64,000 nt of DNA from Janthinobacterium lividum (GTDB lineage: Bacteria > Pseudomonadota > Gammaproteobacteria > Burkholderiales > Burkholderiaceae_D), in the NCBI RefSeq assembly GCF_023509035.1, contig NZ_CP075583.1:3720001-3784000 (forward strand), read 5' to 3'. The position numbers and the translations under genes were made by a program. The first letter of the stretch is position 1. Each line of letters opens with the position of its first letter. Below are positions 20,561-32,116 of this stretch, piece after piece. Below the pieces are notes generated by a model that saw only the letters and a program-made list of their open reading frames with translations, was not told the origin of the DNA and did not search any database.

Positions 20561-22057
20561 TCAAGCAACCTTGTTCGCCACCAATTCCAATTGATGGCGC
20601 ATCTCCACCGACTGCACCAATAACGCCCGGATATCGTTGATCAGGTTGAATTCCGTCTGGTTCAGCTGGATCGGCGGGAAGCTGTCGTCCCAGTCGCCGT
20701 ATAAAAAGCCCGTGGGGTGGCCGTTGGCCGACAGGGGCAGCACGACGAAGCTGCGCGCCTCCGACAGGGTGGCTTTCCACCATTGCGGCAGCTTGGCGGC
20801 AAATTTCGGGTCGCGCGCGTTGTCGATGAAGATCACGCGGTCGCTATTGAGGGCCGCGTGGAAGACGTTCGGCTCATACGCGTCGCCAAACACCATCAGG
20901 TCCTGCAGGTCGGCCATGCCTTCGCCCATGCTGATGCGCGCCGAATACAGATGATCCCTGTGGTTGCGCACGAACGCCACCGAGCGTGAAAAATCAAAAC
21001 CCTGGTGCAGCGTTTCGAGCGCCATCGAAACCATCTGTCCCGGGCTGGCGCTGCCGATGGCGCTGCGCAGGTCGGCCAGGCCGCCGATCAGCACGCGGTT
21101 GCCTTCGGCGCGCATGCGCGTCGACGCCAGCTGGCGCGCGCGCCGTTCTGCCGGTTTTGACAGGGGCGCAATCGACAGGTCGGCCGCCGCCATCGCCTTG
21201 GCCTTGTCCACTGCCACCACCAGGTCGGTGGCGGTGATGCCCAGGGTGCCAGCATAATCGTCGATCAGCGCGTGTACTTGCGCCGCGCCGGCCGCATCGT
21301 CATGCCACAGCGAGTCGGCGCAGCGCGCCGCCATGGTCGACAGGCCCGCCATCCAGTCGGCGCCGCTGACGGGGGAGTTGTCCGGCGACGGATCCATCGG
21401 ACGCATGCCGTTGATCAGGTGCTGCGGCAAGCCCCAATGAGCGGCCGTGGCATAGCCCACTTCCGGCAGCGACAGGCCGAGGATTTCGCGCGCGGCGGCC
21501 GCCTCGTTGCCGGGACCGGCGTGCGCCTGCATGCGCGCCCAGAAGTCCGTCATGTAAAACGTCACCATCATGCGGCCCAGAGTGTGCAGCATGGAGCAGA
21601 CGACGGCCTGCTCCGCCTGCAGGCTGCCGGCGCTGGTGGCCACTTGCTGCGCCACCATTCCGGCCAGCACGGCCTTTTCCATTTCCACGTGGGCGCTGAC
21701 GGAATCGGGCGAAGCCTGCGACAGCTCCTCGATCAGTTTCAGGCCCAGCGCCAGGTGGCCGATGGCGTCGATGCCCAGCACCAGCACGGCCTTCGAGACC
21801 GTGTTGACCCGCTGGCCGAAGGCCGAATACATGCCGCTGTTGGCCAGCCTGAGCACCTTGTGCGTGAGGACAGGGTCGGACAGCACCGTTTGCGTGATGT
21901 CGAATTCGTGGTCATCCTCGCCGCGCATGGCGCCCAGGATGGCGCTGATGGCTTTGGCGAAGCCGGGCATGTCACCTTGCTGGCGCGTGCGGGCCCACAG
22001 CAGGTCCAGGGTGTTTTTGCCGAGTTGTGTCGGCGCCGTGAAATGACCTGGATTCAT
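20561..22057 (-). CDS. HDOD-domain signalling protein
   Basis: A 498-residue protein. The HDOD domain occupies about residues 20-230 with VLSDPVLTHKVLRLANSG, KAVLVLGIDAIGHLAL and the later GLSLPEVGYATAAHWGLP segment. A C-terminal GAF-like domain (about 330-480) includes FVVLPLSANGHPTGFLYGDWD. HDOD domains are inactive HD relatives that scaffold signalling proteins, often with c-di-GMP enzymes. The gene starts inside the end of the upstream PAS-GGDEF-EAL gene (ATGA overlap at 22054-22057), strongly suggesting that the two products act together. Confidence 0.84.
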   Translation of the reverse strand: MNPGHFTAPTQLGKNTLDLLWARTRQQGDMPGFAKAISAILGAMRGEDDHEFDITQTVLSDPVLTHKVLRLANSGMYSAFGQRVNTVSKAVLVLGIDAIGHLALGLKLIEELSQASPDSVSAHVEMEKAVLAGMVAQQVATSAGSLQAEQAVVCSMLHTLGRMMVTFYMTDFWARMQAHAGPGNEAAAAREILGLSLPEVGYATAAHWGLPQHLINGMRPMDPSPDNSPVSGADWMAGLSTMAARCADSLWHDDAAGAAQVHALIDDYAGTLGITATDLVVAVDKAKAMAAADLSIAPLSKPAERRARQLASTRMRAEGNRVLIGGLADLRSAIGSASPGQMVSMALETLHQGFDFSRSVAFVRNHRDHLYSARISMGEGMADLQDLMVFGDAYEPNVFHAALNSDRVIFIDNARDPKFAAKLPQWWKATLSEARSFVVLPLSANGHPTGFLYGDWDDSFPPIQLNQTEFNLINDIRALLVQSVEMRHQLELVANKVA

Positions 22058-23792
22058 TGCACCCCTCCGCGCTGTTCATAGACAGACGGCGCGGGCACCA
22101 GCGCCGCATAGGTTTTGTCGCTCAAGGCCGATAGCGCGGCATGGGCCGGCATCGGTTTGCCCGTCAGGTAGCCTTGCACATACTGGCAGCCGCGCGATTC
22201 CATGAAATGCATCTGCTCCTCGGTTTCCACGCCCTCGGCCACCACGGACAGGTTCAAATGCTTGGCCAGATCGAGAATGGTGTTGCAGATGGCCGCATCC
22301 TTGCTCGATTCGGGCAAGTCCTTGATGAAGGTGCGGTCGATCTTCAGCACGGAAATGGGGAAGCGCTTCAGATACGCGAGCGAGGAGTAGCCGGTACCGA
22401 AATCGTCGATGGCGATGCGCGCGCGGCGCTCCGTCATCTTGACGAGGATGGTTTCCGCATGCACGGGGTCGATCATCAGGGTGCCTTCCGTGATTTCCAG
22501 CACCAGGTGTTCGCCGGAGAGCCCCGAAAATGCGATGGCGTCATCGAGCACGTCGAGGAATTTGTCGTTGCGGAACTGGCGCGGGCTGATGTTGACGGAG
22601 ATGTACAGCGGCCGTTTGGCCACTTCCTGGAATTGCTTGAGCTGCACGCAAGCCGCCTTCAGCGCCCAGGCGCCGAGCAGGTTGATCAGGCCATTGGCTT
22701 CGGCAATCGGAATGAAGCGAACAGGCGGCACCAGGCCCAGGGTCGGGTGTTTCCAGCGCATCAGGGTTTCGAAACCCTGGATTTGCCGCGTGTGCGCATC
22801 GACGATGGGCTGGTAAAAGAGCAGAAATTCGCCTTCGCGCACGGCGTGGAACATGGCTGCTTCCAGCGAAATATCGTGTTCCGACGGGCCATTCAGACGC
22901 GGGCTGTAGACCAGGCAGCGGGCCTTGCCCGTTTCCTTGGCGCGCGACATGGCCGCATCGGCCAGCGCCACCAGGCGCACCTCATCTTCCGCGTGCTGCG
23001 GATAGATAGATACGCCGACGGACGCGCCCACGTAGATCGTGTGGCCATCGACTTCGAACGGCGCCTGCAGGGTGGCCAGCAGGCGGCCCGTCACCAGCTT
23101 GATCTGCGCGTCGGTGGCGCTGCCGGGCAGCACGGCGACGAATTCATCGCCGCCCACGCGCGCCAGGGTGTCGCTGTCGCGCAGGGTCTTGCGCAGGCGT
23201 GCTGCGGCCAGGCGCAGCACGGCGTCGCCGACGGGGTGGCCCAGGCCATCGTTGACCTTTTAAAACCATCGAGGCCGATGGTGGCGACCGAAAAACCCTG
23301 GCCCGAACGGGCGGCCTGGGCGATCACCATGCGGATGCGGTCCGACAGCAGCAAGCGGTTCGGCAAGCCCGTGAGCGCATCGTGCGTGGCCATGTGGCGC
23401 AGCCGTTCTTCCGTATTGTGCTGGGCCGACGTGTCGCGTCCGACCACCAGCAATTCGGCGATGCCGGCCGCGTTCATATAAGAAGACAGACGCAGTTCGA
23501 ACCAGATTTCCTGGTCCGGCGTTTGCAGTCGCACTTCCAGGCGGCCCGGTTCTTCCAGGGCGTCTTCCAGCGCCGCTTGCAGGGCCGCGCGCGATGCTTC
23601 GGTGGCCAGCGGCAGCAGCAGATGGCCGCACAGGCCCGAAGGTGCGCCAAACAGGGTGGCCGCGCGCTTGCTGGCGAACAGGATCAGGCCGTCCGTATCG
23701 AGCCGGAACACGACGTCGCCTGCCTCTTCCATGAGGTTGTCCAACTCGTGGCGAGCCTCGCGGTGGGCGGCGGATGGGGTACTGGAAAACAT
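22054..23792 (-). CDS. PAS-GGDEF-EAL protein, one frameshift
   Basis: Two frames make one protein of about 579 residues if one T is added to the four-T run at 23258-23261. A PAS domain (about residues 15-130, DVVFRLDTDGLILFAS) leads to a GGDEF domain whose VGGDEF active site is intact, then an EAL-type domain in which the name motif reads FETLMRW instead of EAL, while LEITEG, DDFGTGYSS and EGVET are present. It may therefore be a diguanylate cyclase, a phosphodiesterase, or both. Its stop overlaps the HDOD start by four bases. No transmembrane helix is seen, so it is cytoplasmic. Confidence 0.86.
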
Positions 23793-24189
23793 CGTGCTGG
23801 CTTTTACCTTTTTTGTTATCAGTGCCGGCGCTCGCTGCAGGGCAGGGCGTCAACGGAAAGAGTGCATCGTGCGTGACGCGTGCCAAAGTGGCCGAAAGGG
23901 CGGCTATCGGAACGCGATCCACCCGAAATGTATCATTGAAAAGCACCCGATTACATGAAATAGAGCAACATTGCTTCAGGTTTTGTAAATATTCCTGCCT
24001 TCTATGAAAAAAATCATCCCGCGCGGCATACGCAGGCATTTTCATTCCGCATGGAAACAATTATCTGTGCTTGCTTCCACTGGCGCGCTTGCCCCGCCAT
24101 GCGCTTTGCGCTAGTCTGGCTGGCAGACGGTGTTGACAGTGCGCCAGCGACGGCAAGGGCGCCATGATAACAAATCGCGGGAGACGCCC
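23793..24189. other. Divergent intergenic region, 397 bases
   Basis: This lies between the leftward PAS-GGDEF-EAL gene and the rightward acyl-CoA dehydrogenase. Open frames crossing it have no protein-like character. The centre (about 23920-24060) is more A+T-rich and should contain divergent promoters, but I see no convincing boxes or repeats. Confidence 0.4.
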
Positions 24190-25871
24190 ATGAATGCCTT
24201 TGACACGCATGAAGTTTTCAACCAGGCCACGCCCTTTGAAAACGTCAATCTGTTCGCCTGCGACCCGGCGCTGATCGAGGCGCTGCTGCGCGAGGGCGGC
24301 GGCGCGGCGTTGCAAGAGCTTGACGCGCTGGGCGAAAAGCTGGGCCGCGCCGAGACTTATGCGCTGGCGCGCCTGGCCAATATCCACACGCCCGAGCTGC
24401 AGCAGTTCGACCGGGCCGGGCGCCGCATCGACGAGGTGCTGTTCCATCCGGCCTGGCATGAGCTGATGGCCATCCTCGTTGGCGCGGGCGCGCACGCTTC
24501 GCCCTGGGCTTCGCCCGGTCCCGGCGCCCAGGTGGCGCGCGCGGCGGCCTATCTATTAGTGGGGCAGGTAGAAAACGGCACGCAGTGTCCCGTGACGATG
24601 ACGTATGCCTCGGTGCCGGCCTTACGCCAGGCGCTGGATCTGCCGCAAATCGCGCAGCGCTGGCTGCCGAAGATCCTCTCGCGCGAATACGATTCCCGCT
24701 CCCTGCCGGTGGAACAGAAACGCGGCGCCCTGGTCGGCATGGGCATGACGGAAAAGCAGGGCGGTTCCGACGTGCGCAGCAACACCACGCGCGCCGTACC
24801 CGTGCCGCCGGATGAGGCGCGGGCCCTGTTTGGCGGCGAGGCCGGCGGCGCCTGGCGCATCGTCGGCCACAAATGGTTTTTCTCGGCGCCCCAGTGCGAC
24901 GCGCATTTGATCCTGGCGCAGGCGGAGGAGGGGGATTGTCGTGCTTTTTCCTGCCCCGCTACCTGCCCGACGGCAGCCGCAATGCCATCCGTGTGCAGCG
25001 CTTGAAGGATAAGCTGGGCAACCGCTCGAACGCTTCGTCGGAAGTGGAATTTACCAATGCCTACGGCTGGCTGGTGGGACAGCCGGGGCGGGGCATACCC
25101 ACCATCCTGGAAATGGCCAGCCACACGCGCCTCGACTGCGTGCTGGGCAGCACCGGCATCATGCGCGCCGCCTTGACGCAGGCGCTGCACCATGCGCGCC
25201 AGCGGGCCGTGTTCGGCAAGCCGCTGGCCGAGCAGCCCCTGATGCAAAACGTGCTGGCCGACCTGGCGCTCGAATCCGAGGCCGCCACCGCGTTTGCGCT
25301 GCGCCTGGCCCGCTGTTTCGATGAAAAGGAAGAGGCAGGGCAAGCGATGCTGGCGCGCGTGCTCACGCCGGCCGGCAAGTACTGGATCTGCAAGCGCGGT
25401 CCCGGTTTCGGCGCGGAAGCCATGGAGGTGCTGGGCGGCACCGGTTATGTGGAAGACGCGCCGCTGGCGCGCCTGTACCGCGAGCTGCCCGTCAACTCGA
25501 TCTGGGAAGGCTCGGGCAACGTCATGTGCCTCGACGTCTTGCGCGCCTTCGGCAAGTCGCCGGCCGCGCGCGACGCCCTGGCGGCCGAGCTGGCGCTGGC
25601 CGGCGATGATGATGCCGCCTTTGCTGATTACCGCGCGTGTCTGCTGGCTGATCTGGACGGGCCGCAGACGGATGAGTTTGGCGCTCGGCACTTATCCGAA
25701 CGCATCGTGCTGGCCGTGCAGGCGGCCTTGCTGTTGCGCCATGCGCCACCGTTTGTTGCGCAGGCGTTCCTGCAGTCGCGCCTGGTGCAAGCGCCGGGCG
25801 GCGCGTATGGCCGCTTGCCGGCCGGCACCAATTGCGCGGCCATCCTGGCGCGCGCATTGCGTGAGTACTGA
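24190..25871 (+). CDS. Acyl-CoA dehydrogenase, AidB/DUF-type, one frameshift
   Basis: Two frames join into a protein of about 560 residues if one G is added to the five-G run at 24930-24934. The N-terminal part has [11 protein letters not shown] and [20 protein letters not shown], the flavin-binding segment of the AidB branch, and the C-terminal part has [15 protein letters not shown]...GRGI and [33 protein letters not shown], the classical acyl-CoA dehydrogenase signature. It probably oxidises a branched or short acyl-CoA, or acts like AidB in alkylation stress; alkB lies far away in this window and gives no real link. Start ATG 24190 follows GGGAG. Confidence 0.86.
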
Positions 25872-26025
25872 GTTTGCCTTGGCTTTGGCATGCAATTATT
25901 TCGAAAATTCCGGCCACAGGCGGGCTGGGGGCTGGGATAATGCTGCAATCCATCATTTTATCGATACACAGCGCGCCTGCGGCGATGCTTGCCGCCGCGC
26001 CAGAGAGCAGAGAAAGAAAAACAAG

Positions 26026-26676
26026 ATGAAACAAGATCCACGCTTCCCGAATTTGTTCATTACCGATCACCCTTTGATCCAGCACAAACTGAGCCACATG
26101 CGCGAACACGACACGTCGACGCGCACCTTCCGTGAATTGCTCAAGGAAATCACCTTGCTGATGGGCTATGAAATCACGCGCGACTTGCCGCTGACGACGC
26201 GCGAAATCAAGACCCCGCTGGTGACCATCGACGCCCCCGTCATCGCCGGCAAGAAACTGGCCATCGTGCCCATCCTGCGTGCCGGCATCGGCATGAGCGA
26301 TGGCTTGCTGAACCTGGTGCCATCGGCACGCGTGGGCCACATCGGCGTGTACCGCGACCCGGCCACCCACATGCCCGTGGAATACCTGGTGCGCCTGCCG
26401 GACTTGAACGAGCGTACTTTCATCCTGTGCGACCCGATGGTAGCGACCGGCAATTCGGCCGTGTACGCCGTCGACGTGCTGAAGAAGCGCGGCGTGACGG
26501 ATGAACAGATCATCTTCCTGGCCCTGGTTGCCGCACCAGAAGGCGTGACCGTGTTCCAGAACGCGCATCCGAACGTCAAGATGTTCTGCGCTTCGCTCGA
26601 TTCGCACCTGGATGACCACGCCTACATCGTGCCGGGCCTGGGCGACGCCGGCGACCGTATCTTCGGCACCAAGTAA
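26026..26676 (+). CDS. upp: Uracil phosphoribosyltransferase
   Basis: A 216-residue pyrimidine-salvage enzyme converting uracil and PRPP to UMP. The N-terminal HPLIQHKL segment, the [10 protein letters not shown] segment near residue 80, the PRPP-binding loop [12 protein letters not shown] near 130 and the C-terminal [13 protein letters not shown], which binds uracil, are all intact, and length is normal. ATG at 26026 is preferred; the frame stays open upstream, but that sequence is the 3' part of the preceding region. An Hpt-domain gene starts 22 bases downstream. Confidence 0.95.
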   Translation: MKQDPRFPNLFITDHPLIQHKLSHMREHDTSTRTFRELLKEITLLMGYEITRDLPLTTREIKTPLVTIDAPVIAGKKLAIVPILRAGIGMSDGLLNLVPSARVGHIGVYRDPATHMPVEYLVRLPDLNERTFILCDPMVATGNSAVYAVDVLKKRGVTDEQIIFLALVAAPEGVTVFQNAHPNVKMFCASLDSHLDDHAYIVPGLGDAGDRIFGTK

Positions 26677-26698
26677 GCCAACTCAGGCGAGTATTGCG

Positions 26699-27061
26699 AT
26701 GGCAACCTTGATCGACCCGGATTTTCGCGCGCGTTTGCGCGCCCTGAACGAAAAATATGCGGCTGGCGTGCCGGCCCTGATGCAAGCGATCACGCAGGCA
26801 AGCGGCCGCTGCGATAGTGTAGGGCCCCGCCTTGAGCCTTTGACCGAGCTGCACCGCGCGCTGCACGCGGTGGCCGGTTCGGCCGCCACCTTCGGCTTTG
26901 CTGCGCTGGGCCAGGAGTGCCGGCGCATCGAACAGCTGGTACGCGCCATGCTCAATGCCCCTGCGCAAGCGGTGGCGGATTGGCCCGCCGTGCGAGCACA
27001 GGTGGAGGCGCTACTGGACTGGGCCGCGCGCGATGCGGGCGCCCCCCATTTCAGCGTGTAA
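26699..27061 (+). CDS. Hpt-domain phosphotransfer protein
   Basis: A 120-residue all-helical protein. The segment ELHRALHAVAGSAATFGF has the histidine-phosphotransfer pattern HxxxGSA, with His near residue 55 as likely phosphoacceptor, followed by the usual second helix GQECRRIEQLVRAML. Such free-standing Hpt proteins relay phosphate between hybrid kinases and response regulators. No kinase is adjacent. It follows upp by 22 bases and may be co-transcribed. Confidence 0.75.
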   Translation: MATLIDPDFRARLRALNEKYAAGVPALMQAITQASGRCDSVGPRLEPLTELHRALHAVAGSAATFGFAALGQECRRIEQLVRAMLNAPAQAVADWPAVRAQVEALLDWAARDAGAPHFSV

Positions 27062-27243
27062 GCAACAGCGCTATAGATATGTGGTTGCAATGATTCATTT
27101 GATGCAACGCAAAGCATGCGCGTCGCAGATTAGGATATAGTGTCTTCATGCCGCTGGTACAGGGCGCCGCAAGACGGGGATTTGGCTATTAAAGTAGTGT
27201 TCGCAAGTTTATTTTGCGAAAGAATGGTTTTTCTCAGTTTTGT

Positions 27244-27252
27244 TGGTATAAT
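27244..27252 (+). promoter_or_regulatory. Extended -10 promoter of the cold-shock gene
   Basis: TGGTATAAT forms a consensus extended -10 element. It lies about 108 bases before the ATG, which would give a leader of roughly 100 bases as is usual for cspA-type mRNAs. No clear -35 box is seen at the proper distance, acceptable for an extended -10. Confidence 0.65.
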
Positions 27253-27359
27253 TGGGCATCGTTGGATTCGAGGTAGTAGTGCAGTTAGTCTGTCATTTCT
27301 TTCTTGCTTCAAACGATATAACGGGCGCAAGCCCAACTTAACTGAAATAGGAAATTGTA

Positions 27360-27563
27360 ATGGCAACTGGCATCGTAAAATGGTTCAATGATTCGAAGGG
27401 TTTCGGCTTTATTACCCCTGACGAAGGCGGCGAAGATCTGTTCGCTCACTTCTCGGCTATCCAGTCGAACGGCTTCAAGTCCCTGCAAGAGAACCAACGC
27501 GTTTCTTTTGAAGTGACCGCTGGCCCTAAAGGCAAGCAAGCTTCGAACATTCAGCCAATCTAA
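27360..27563 (+). CDS. Cold-shock protein, CspA family
   Basis: A 67-residue single-strand nucleic-acid-binding protein with both RNP motifs: KGFGFI (RNP1) near residue 14 and DLFAHFSAI (RNP2-like) near 27. It ends in [11 protein letters not shown]. Length and sequence are standard for CspA/CspD-type OB-fold chaperones of RNA. Long leader, extended -10 promoter and a strong terminator make it a stand-alone unit. Confidence 0.95.
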   Translation: MATGIVKWFNDSKGFGFITPDEGGEDLFAHFSAIQSNGFKSLQENQRVSFEVTAGPKGKQASNIQPI

Positions 27564-27588
27564 TACGCTGGATCAAACGAAATAAAGA

Positions 27589-27617
27589 AATCCTCGGTCT
27601 CCGAGGATTTTTTTTCG
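27589..27617 (+). terminator. Rho-independent terminator of the cold-shock gene
   Basis: The hairpin AATCCTCGG-TCT-CCGAGGATT is followed by seven T residues, directly behind the cold-shock gene. Confidence 0.9.
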
Positions 27618-27703
27618 TCCAAATTTCCGTGAGCCTTGGGTTTTGCGCGAGTTGCATGGCCCTTTTGCCATGCTTTGCGTTCTTCCAGTCCGGCCTGCAG
27701 TCA

Positions 27704-28614
27704 CTAGATTGCCCTTTCACGCCAGTAATCTGGTTGCGAATAGCTATGCCGCAAAAATCCACAAACGCCCGTATGCGCAGCGGCAAGTGGCGGCGCTGGG
27801 CGAACACGGCGTAAATGTCATTGCCCGGCGCGGCAAACTGGTCCAGTACCGTCACCAGCTGCCCCGAAGCGATCTCGGCGCCCACTTCCCACATCGAGCG
27901 CCAAGCCAGGCCCTTGCCGGCCAGGGCCCAGTCATGCAGCACTTCGCCATCGTTGCAGACCATATTGCCGGCCACTTTCAAAATCACATTCTTGCCGTTT
28001 TCGCGGAAGGTCCAGCCCCGCTGACTGCCTTCGCTGCTGATCGCCAGGCAATTGTGTTTCGCCAGGTCGGCCGGGATGCGCGGCGTGCCAGCCCGTTTCA
28101 GATAGGCGGGCGAGCCGACCAGCACGCGCTGGTTGTCGGCCAGTTTCGTACTCACCAGCGAGGAATCGGACAGGCTGGCGATGCGGATGGCCACGTCGAT
28201 GCCTTCGCCGATCAGGTCGACGAGGCGGTCGTTCAGGTTCAGCGACACCGTCACGTCGCGGTGCTCGGCCACGAACGAGGGGATCAATGGCGCCACGTGC
28301 TGGCGTCCGAAGCCGGCCGGCGCGGAAATGAGCAGATGGCCGCTGGCCTTCACGCTGCGCTCGGCCACGGCCGCTTCCGCCTCTTCCAGTTCGCTCAAGA
28401 TGCGCTGGCAATCTTCCAGGAAGGCGGCGCCTTCATTCGTCAAGGCCAGCTTGCGCGTCGTGCGCTGGAGCAATTTGACGCCCAGGCGCTGTTCCAGCGC
28501 ATCGAGGCGCCGGCCGATCATGGCCGGTGCGATTCCTTCCGCGCGCGCGGCCGCCGACAGGCTGCCCCTGGCCACCACTTCCACGAACGTTGATATTTGT
28601 CTGAACTGCCCCAT
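27704..28614 (-). CDS. LysR-type transcriptional regulator, frameshift near C-terminus
   Basis: The N-terminal winged helix (residues 1-60, QISTFVEVVARGSLSAAARAEG) is followed by an inducer-binding domain with LLISAPAGFGRQHVAPLIPSF. Near the end, adding one A to the plus-strand five-A run at 27753-27757 restores the typical ending RAFVDFLRHSYSQPDYW and a stop at 27704; without it the frame runs on for about 60 non-conserved residues. Corrected length is about 304, normal for LysR proteins. The start at 28614 has GGGAG upstream; an earlier in-frame ATG at 28638 has none. It is divergent from aceB, so it may control malate synthase. Confidence 0.85.
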
Positions 28615-28830
28615 GCCGTGCTCCCGCGATGCCATCACTTGTGATAAAAACGCATAGATGAAGTGATTTTTAATCTCGTTTCCATGCCTTATAGTGCAAT
28701 ACTATAGAACAAACGCGCCACCTGGCGGAGTGTTTTTGCCTCTCTCCCCTGCGTGTTGCTGCAGTCGTTCAGCTTATACTTGGATCACCAGATTACCTTT
28801 GCTTATATTTATTAAAAACCGGAGAACTTC

Positions 28831-30429
28831 ATGATGCAGAACACGATCGCACTTCCCGAAGGCATGCAAATTACGGGTGAAATCAAGCCCGGCTACGAAC
28901 AGATTTTGACGCCAGCGGCGCTGGCGCTGGTGGCCAAGCTGACGCGCGCTTTCGAGCCGCGCCGCCAGCAATTGCTGGCCGTGCGCGTGGAACGGGCCAA
29001 GCGCCTCGACGCGGGCGAGCGTCCTGATTTCCTGCCAGAAACCGCGCACATCCGCGACGGCGACTGGAAGATCGCGCCTATCCCGAAGGCGCTGGAATGC
29101 CGCCGCGTGGAAATCACAGGTCCCGTCGAGCGCAAGATGGTCATCAACGCCTTCAATTCCGGCGCGGACAGCTACATGACGGACTTCGAGGATTCGAACA
29201 CGCCGAACTGGGACAACCAGCTGACGGGCCAGATCAATATGTTCGATGCCGTGCGCAAGACGATTTCGCTGGAGCAAAATGGTAAGTCGTACAAGCTGAA
29301 TGACAAGATCGCGACACTCGTCGTGCGTCCACGCGGCTGGCACCTCGATGAAAAGCACGTGCTGGTCGACGGCAAGCGCATTTCCGGCGGCATTTTTGAT
29401 TTCGCCCTGTTCATGTTCCATAACGCCAAGGAACAGTTGGCGCGCGGCGCCGGTCCGTATTTCTACCTGCCGAAAATGGAATCGCACCTGGAAGCGCGCC
29501 TGTGGAACGATATTTTCGTCATGACGCAAAACGAATTGGGCTTGCCACAAGGCACGATCAAGGCGACGGTCCTGATCGAAACCATCCTGGCAGCGTTTGA
29601 AATGGATGAAATCCTGTACGAACTGAAAGAGCACAGCTCGGGCCTGAACGCGGGCCGCTGGGATTACATCTTCTCGTGCATCAAGAAATTCAAGCTGGAC
29701 AAGGATTTCTGCCTGGCCGACCGCGCCAAGGTCACAATGACGGCGCCATTCATGCGCGCCTACGCCTTGCTGCTGCTGAAAACCTGCCACAAACGCGGTG
29801 CGCCAGCGATTGGCGGCATGGCAGCCTTGATCCCGATCAAGAACGATCCTGAAAAGAACGACATCGCCATGGGCGGCGTGCGCAACGACAAGGCGCGCGA
29901 CGCCACCGACGGTTACGACGGCGGCTGGGTTGCCCATCCGGGCCTGGTTGAGCTGGCCATGGGCGAGTTCACCAAAGTGCTCGGTGACAAGCCGAATCAG
30001 ATCGAGAAACAGCGTCTCGACATCGACGTGAAAGCGTCCGACTTGCTGAACTTCCAGCCGGAAGCGCCGATCACGGAAGCGGGCTTGCGCTACAACATCA
30101 ACGTGGGTATCCATTACCTGGGTAGCTGGCTGGCGGGCAATGGTTGCGTGCCTATCCACAATCTGATGGAAGACGCTGCCACGGCCGAGATCAGCCGCTC
30201 GCAAGTGTGGCAGTGGATTCGTTCCAGCAAGGGCGTGCTGGAAGATGGCCGCAAGGTGACGGCCGAGATGGTGCGCGCCATGATTCCGGAAGAGCTGGCC
30301 AAAGTGCAGCGCGATGCGCCAGGCGGCAATGGCCCGACTTACGTGCGCGCCGGACAAATTTTCGAGGAAATGTCGACGTCGGAATCGTTCGCCGAATTCC
30401 TGACCTTGCCGCTGTACGAGGAAATCTGA
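28831..30429 (+). CDS. aceB: Malate synthase A
   Basis: A 532-residue glyoxylate-cycle enzyme condensing glyoxylate and acetyl-CoA to malate. It has the MSA-type landmarks [10 protein letters not shown] near residue 120, [11 protein letters not shown] near 165, [19 protein letters not shown] near 250 with the catalytic acidic residue, [12 protein letters not shown], and [13 protein letters not shown]. Length is standard. ATG at 28831 or the next codon 28834 can serve as start, behind GGAG. Isocitrate lyase is not in the window. The LysR gene is divergent from it. Confidence 0.94.
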   Translation: MMQNTIALPEGMQITGEIKPGYEQILTPAALALVAKLTRAFEPRRQQLLAVRVERAKRLDAGERPDFLPETAHIRDGDWKIAPIPKALECRRVEITGPVERKMVINAFNSGADSYMTDFEDSNTPNWDNQLTGQINMFDAVRKTISLEQNGKSYKLNDKIATLVVRPRGWHLDEKHVLVDGKRISGGIFDFALFMFHNAKEQLARGAGPYFYLPKMESHLEARLWNDIFVMTQNELGLPQGTIKATVLIETILAAFEMDEILYELKEHSSGLNAGRWDYIFSCIKKFKLDKDFCLADRAKVTMTAPFMRAYALLLLKTCHKRGAPAIGGMAALIPIKNDPEKNDIAMGGVRNDKARDATDGYDGGWVAHPGLVELAMGEFTKVLGDKPNQIEKQRLDIDVKASDLLNFQPEAPITEAGLRYNINVGIHYLGSWLAGNGCVPIHNLMEDAATAEISRSQVWQWIRSSKGVLEDGRKVTAEMVRAMIPEELAKVQRDAPGGNGPTYVRAGQIFEEMSTSESFAEFLTLPLYEEI

Positions 30430-30452
30430 TCCTGACCAAGTAGCAGGATGAA

Positions 30453-30495
30453 AAAATCCCGGCGATGCCACAAAGCATCTGCCGGGATTTTTTAT
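30453..30495. terminator. Bidirectional terminator between aceB and gloB
   Basis: The hairpin arms AAAATCCCGGC and GCCGGGATTTT enclose a loop of about 15 bases and give T-runs on both strands, suited to ending both convergent genes. Confidence 0.85.
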
Positions 30496-30510
30496 TGCGG
30501 AAAGATCGGC

Positions 30511-31320
30511 TTAAAAATTATTCTTCCACATCCGCAAGGCCGCAAACGCTTCCACGGGCGAGGCGTCGCTGGTCAGTTTTCCTTCCACCTTCAGGCTGGT
30601 CAAGATCGCCGGTTCGCGATAGCGCAGGAAGGGATTCGTGGCTTTTTCAAGGGCAATCGTCGACGGCACGGTGGACAGGCCTTGCTGACGCTTTTCTGTG
30701 TCGATGGCGATGCGCTCCTGCAAGGCCAGATTGCCCGGCTCGACGGCGTTGGCAAAGCGCAGATTGGACAAGGTGTACTCATGCGCGCAAAATACCTCAG
30801 TATCGTCGGGCAGGGCGACCAGCTTGCCCAGTGAATCGGCCATCTGGCCCGGCGTGCCTTCGAACAGGCGGCCGCAGCCGCCCGCAAACAAGGTATCGCC
30901 GGAAAACAGCCACGGCGCGCCGCTGCGTTCGTCGCGCTGGCGCACATAGGCGATATGCCCTTTGGTGTGGCCGGGTACGTCGATGACGGTCAGTTGCAAG
31001 CCCAACTCGGGCACGTAGGCGACATCGCCTTCGGCAAGCGGTTCCGTGATGGCTGTGATAGCCTCATTGCGCGGGCCGAAGACGGGTACGGCGAAATGCT
31101 GCAACAATTCAGGGACGCCACCCGTGTGGTCGGCGTGGTGATGCGTGAGTAAAATGGCGGACAAGGTCAATTGATGTGCTTGCAGCGCATCGAGAATGGC
31201 CGTCGCATCGCCGGGGTCGACCACGGCGGCGTGGCGGCCGTCATGGATCAGCCACAGGTAATTGTCGGCAAAGGCGGGCACGGCAAGTACCGATAAAGCG
31301 TGTTCAGGGGAATGTGTCAT
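30511..31320 (-). CDS. gloB: Hydroxyacylglutathione hydrolase (glyoxalase II)
   Basis: A 269-residue metallo-beta-lactamase-fold enzyme that hydrolyses S-lactoylglutathione to lactate and glutathione. The metal motif [10 protein letters not shown] is near residue 60, with further ligands in DVPGHTKGH near 116 and [13 protein letters not shown] near 140. FCAHEYT.SNLRFA near 180 is the glutathione-binding segment of GloB. ATG at 31320 is chosen because it matches the usual GloB N-terminus; the frame continues upstream into the divergent gene's leader. It is divergent from the methyltransferase gene with only 19 bases between starts. Confidence 0.93.
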   Translation of the reverse strand: MTHSPEHALSVLAVPAFADNYLWLIHDGRHAAVVDPGDATAILDALQAHQLTLSAILLTHHHADHTGGVPELLQHFAVPVFGPRNEAITAITEPLAEGDVAYVPELGLQLTVIDVPGHTKGHIAYVRQRDERSGAPWLFSGDTLFAGGCGRLFEGTPGQMADSLGKLVALPDDTEVFCAHEYTLSNLRFANAVEPGNLALQERIAIDTEKRQQGLSTVPSTIALEKATNPFLRYREPAILTSLKVEGKLTSDASPVEAFAALRMWKNNF

Positions 31321-31339
31321 GAGCAAAAGAGAAAACTGA

Positions 31340-32116
31340 ATGGACAGTGTGGCATCCGAAAAATCCATTATAGCGCTTGACGGCTGGCTGCAGACGCCGG
31401 CCGGTCTCTACGTGCGCGCCTGGGAACAGCAATGCCTCGATAGTCTGACTGTCGATATCTTCGGTTTTAACGCCGTGCAGATCGGCTTGCCCCAGCTCGA
31501 CGCGCTGGCAGCCAACCGCATGCCCAACAAATGGCTGCTTGATGCGCGCCTGCCGTCGCGCCTACCGCAGGAAAGCCGTTTGACCCTGGTGTCGGCCTTC
31601 GATGAGCTGCCGTTCGACTCGCAAAGCCTGGACCTGGTGGTCTTGCCACATGTACTCGAATTTGCCGCCGAGCCGCACCAGGTCTTGCGCGAAGTCGAGC
31701 GCGTGCTGATCCCCGAGGGGCGCGTGATCGTCTGCGGCTTCAATCCGGCCAGCCTGTGGGGCATGCGCCAGGGCCTGGGACGGGTTACGGGCCGTCATTA
31801 TCTGCCGCAAGCGGGCGAACTGATCTCTATGCCGCGCATGAAAGACTGGTTAAAATTGCTGAACATGGGCGTCAGTCAAAGTCATTTCGGCTGCTACGCG
31901 CCCGCCTGCAGGACAGAAAAATGGCTGCGCCGCAACGCCTTCATGGACAAGGCCGGTGCGCGCTGGTGGCCATATCTGGGCGCAGTGTATATAGTGCAGG
32001 CGATCAAGCGCGTCAAAGGGATGCGATTGATCGGTCCGGCGTGGACCAAGAAACCGGCGACGGCGCCCGCAGGCGCACCGGTCACGAATAAAAGGCGGGA
32101 ACAGCAAGATGGATAA
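31340..32116 (+). CDS. Class I SAM-dependent methyltransferase
   Basis: A 258-residue protein with a reduced Rossmann-type methyltransferase domain. The segments [29 protein letters not shown] and [29 protein letters not shown] are motif II/post-II and motif IV regions typical of UbiE/Tam-like enzymes, but the glycine-rich motif I is weak. Substrate unknown. The gene sits between gloB and rnhA in an arrangement seen in other betaproteobacteria and overlaps the rnhA start by eight bases. Confidence 0.82.
   Translation: MDSVASEKSIIALDGWLQTPAGLYVRAWEQQCLDSLTVDIFGFNAVQIGLPQLDALAANRMPNKWLLDARLPSRLPQESRLTLVSAFDELPFDSQSLDLVVLPHVLEFAAEPHQVLREVERVLIPEGRVIVCGFNPASLWGMRQGLGRVTGRHYLPQAGELISMPRMKDWLKLLNMGVSQSHFGCYAPACRTEKWLRRNAFMDKAGARWWPYLGAVYIVQAIKRVKGMRLIGPAWTKKPATAPAGAPVTNKRREQQDG

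Noticed and set aside
28774..30471. 565-codon leftward open frame opposite aceB
   Set aside because: It is a codon-bias shadow: rich in His, Gln, Arg and Val, no domain, and lies entirely on the strand opposite to a certain malate synthase.
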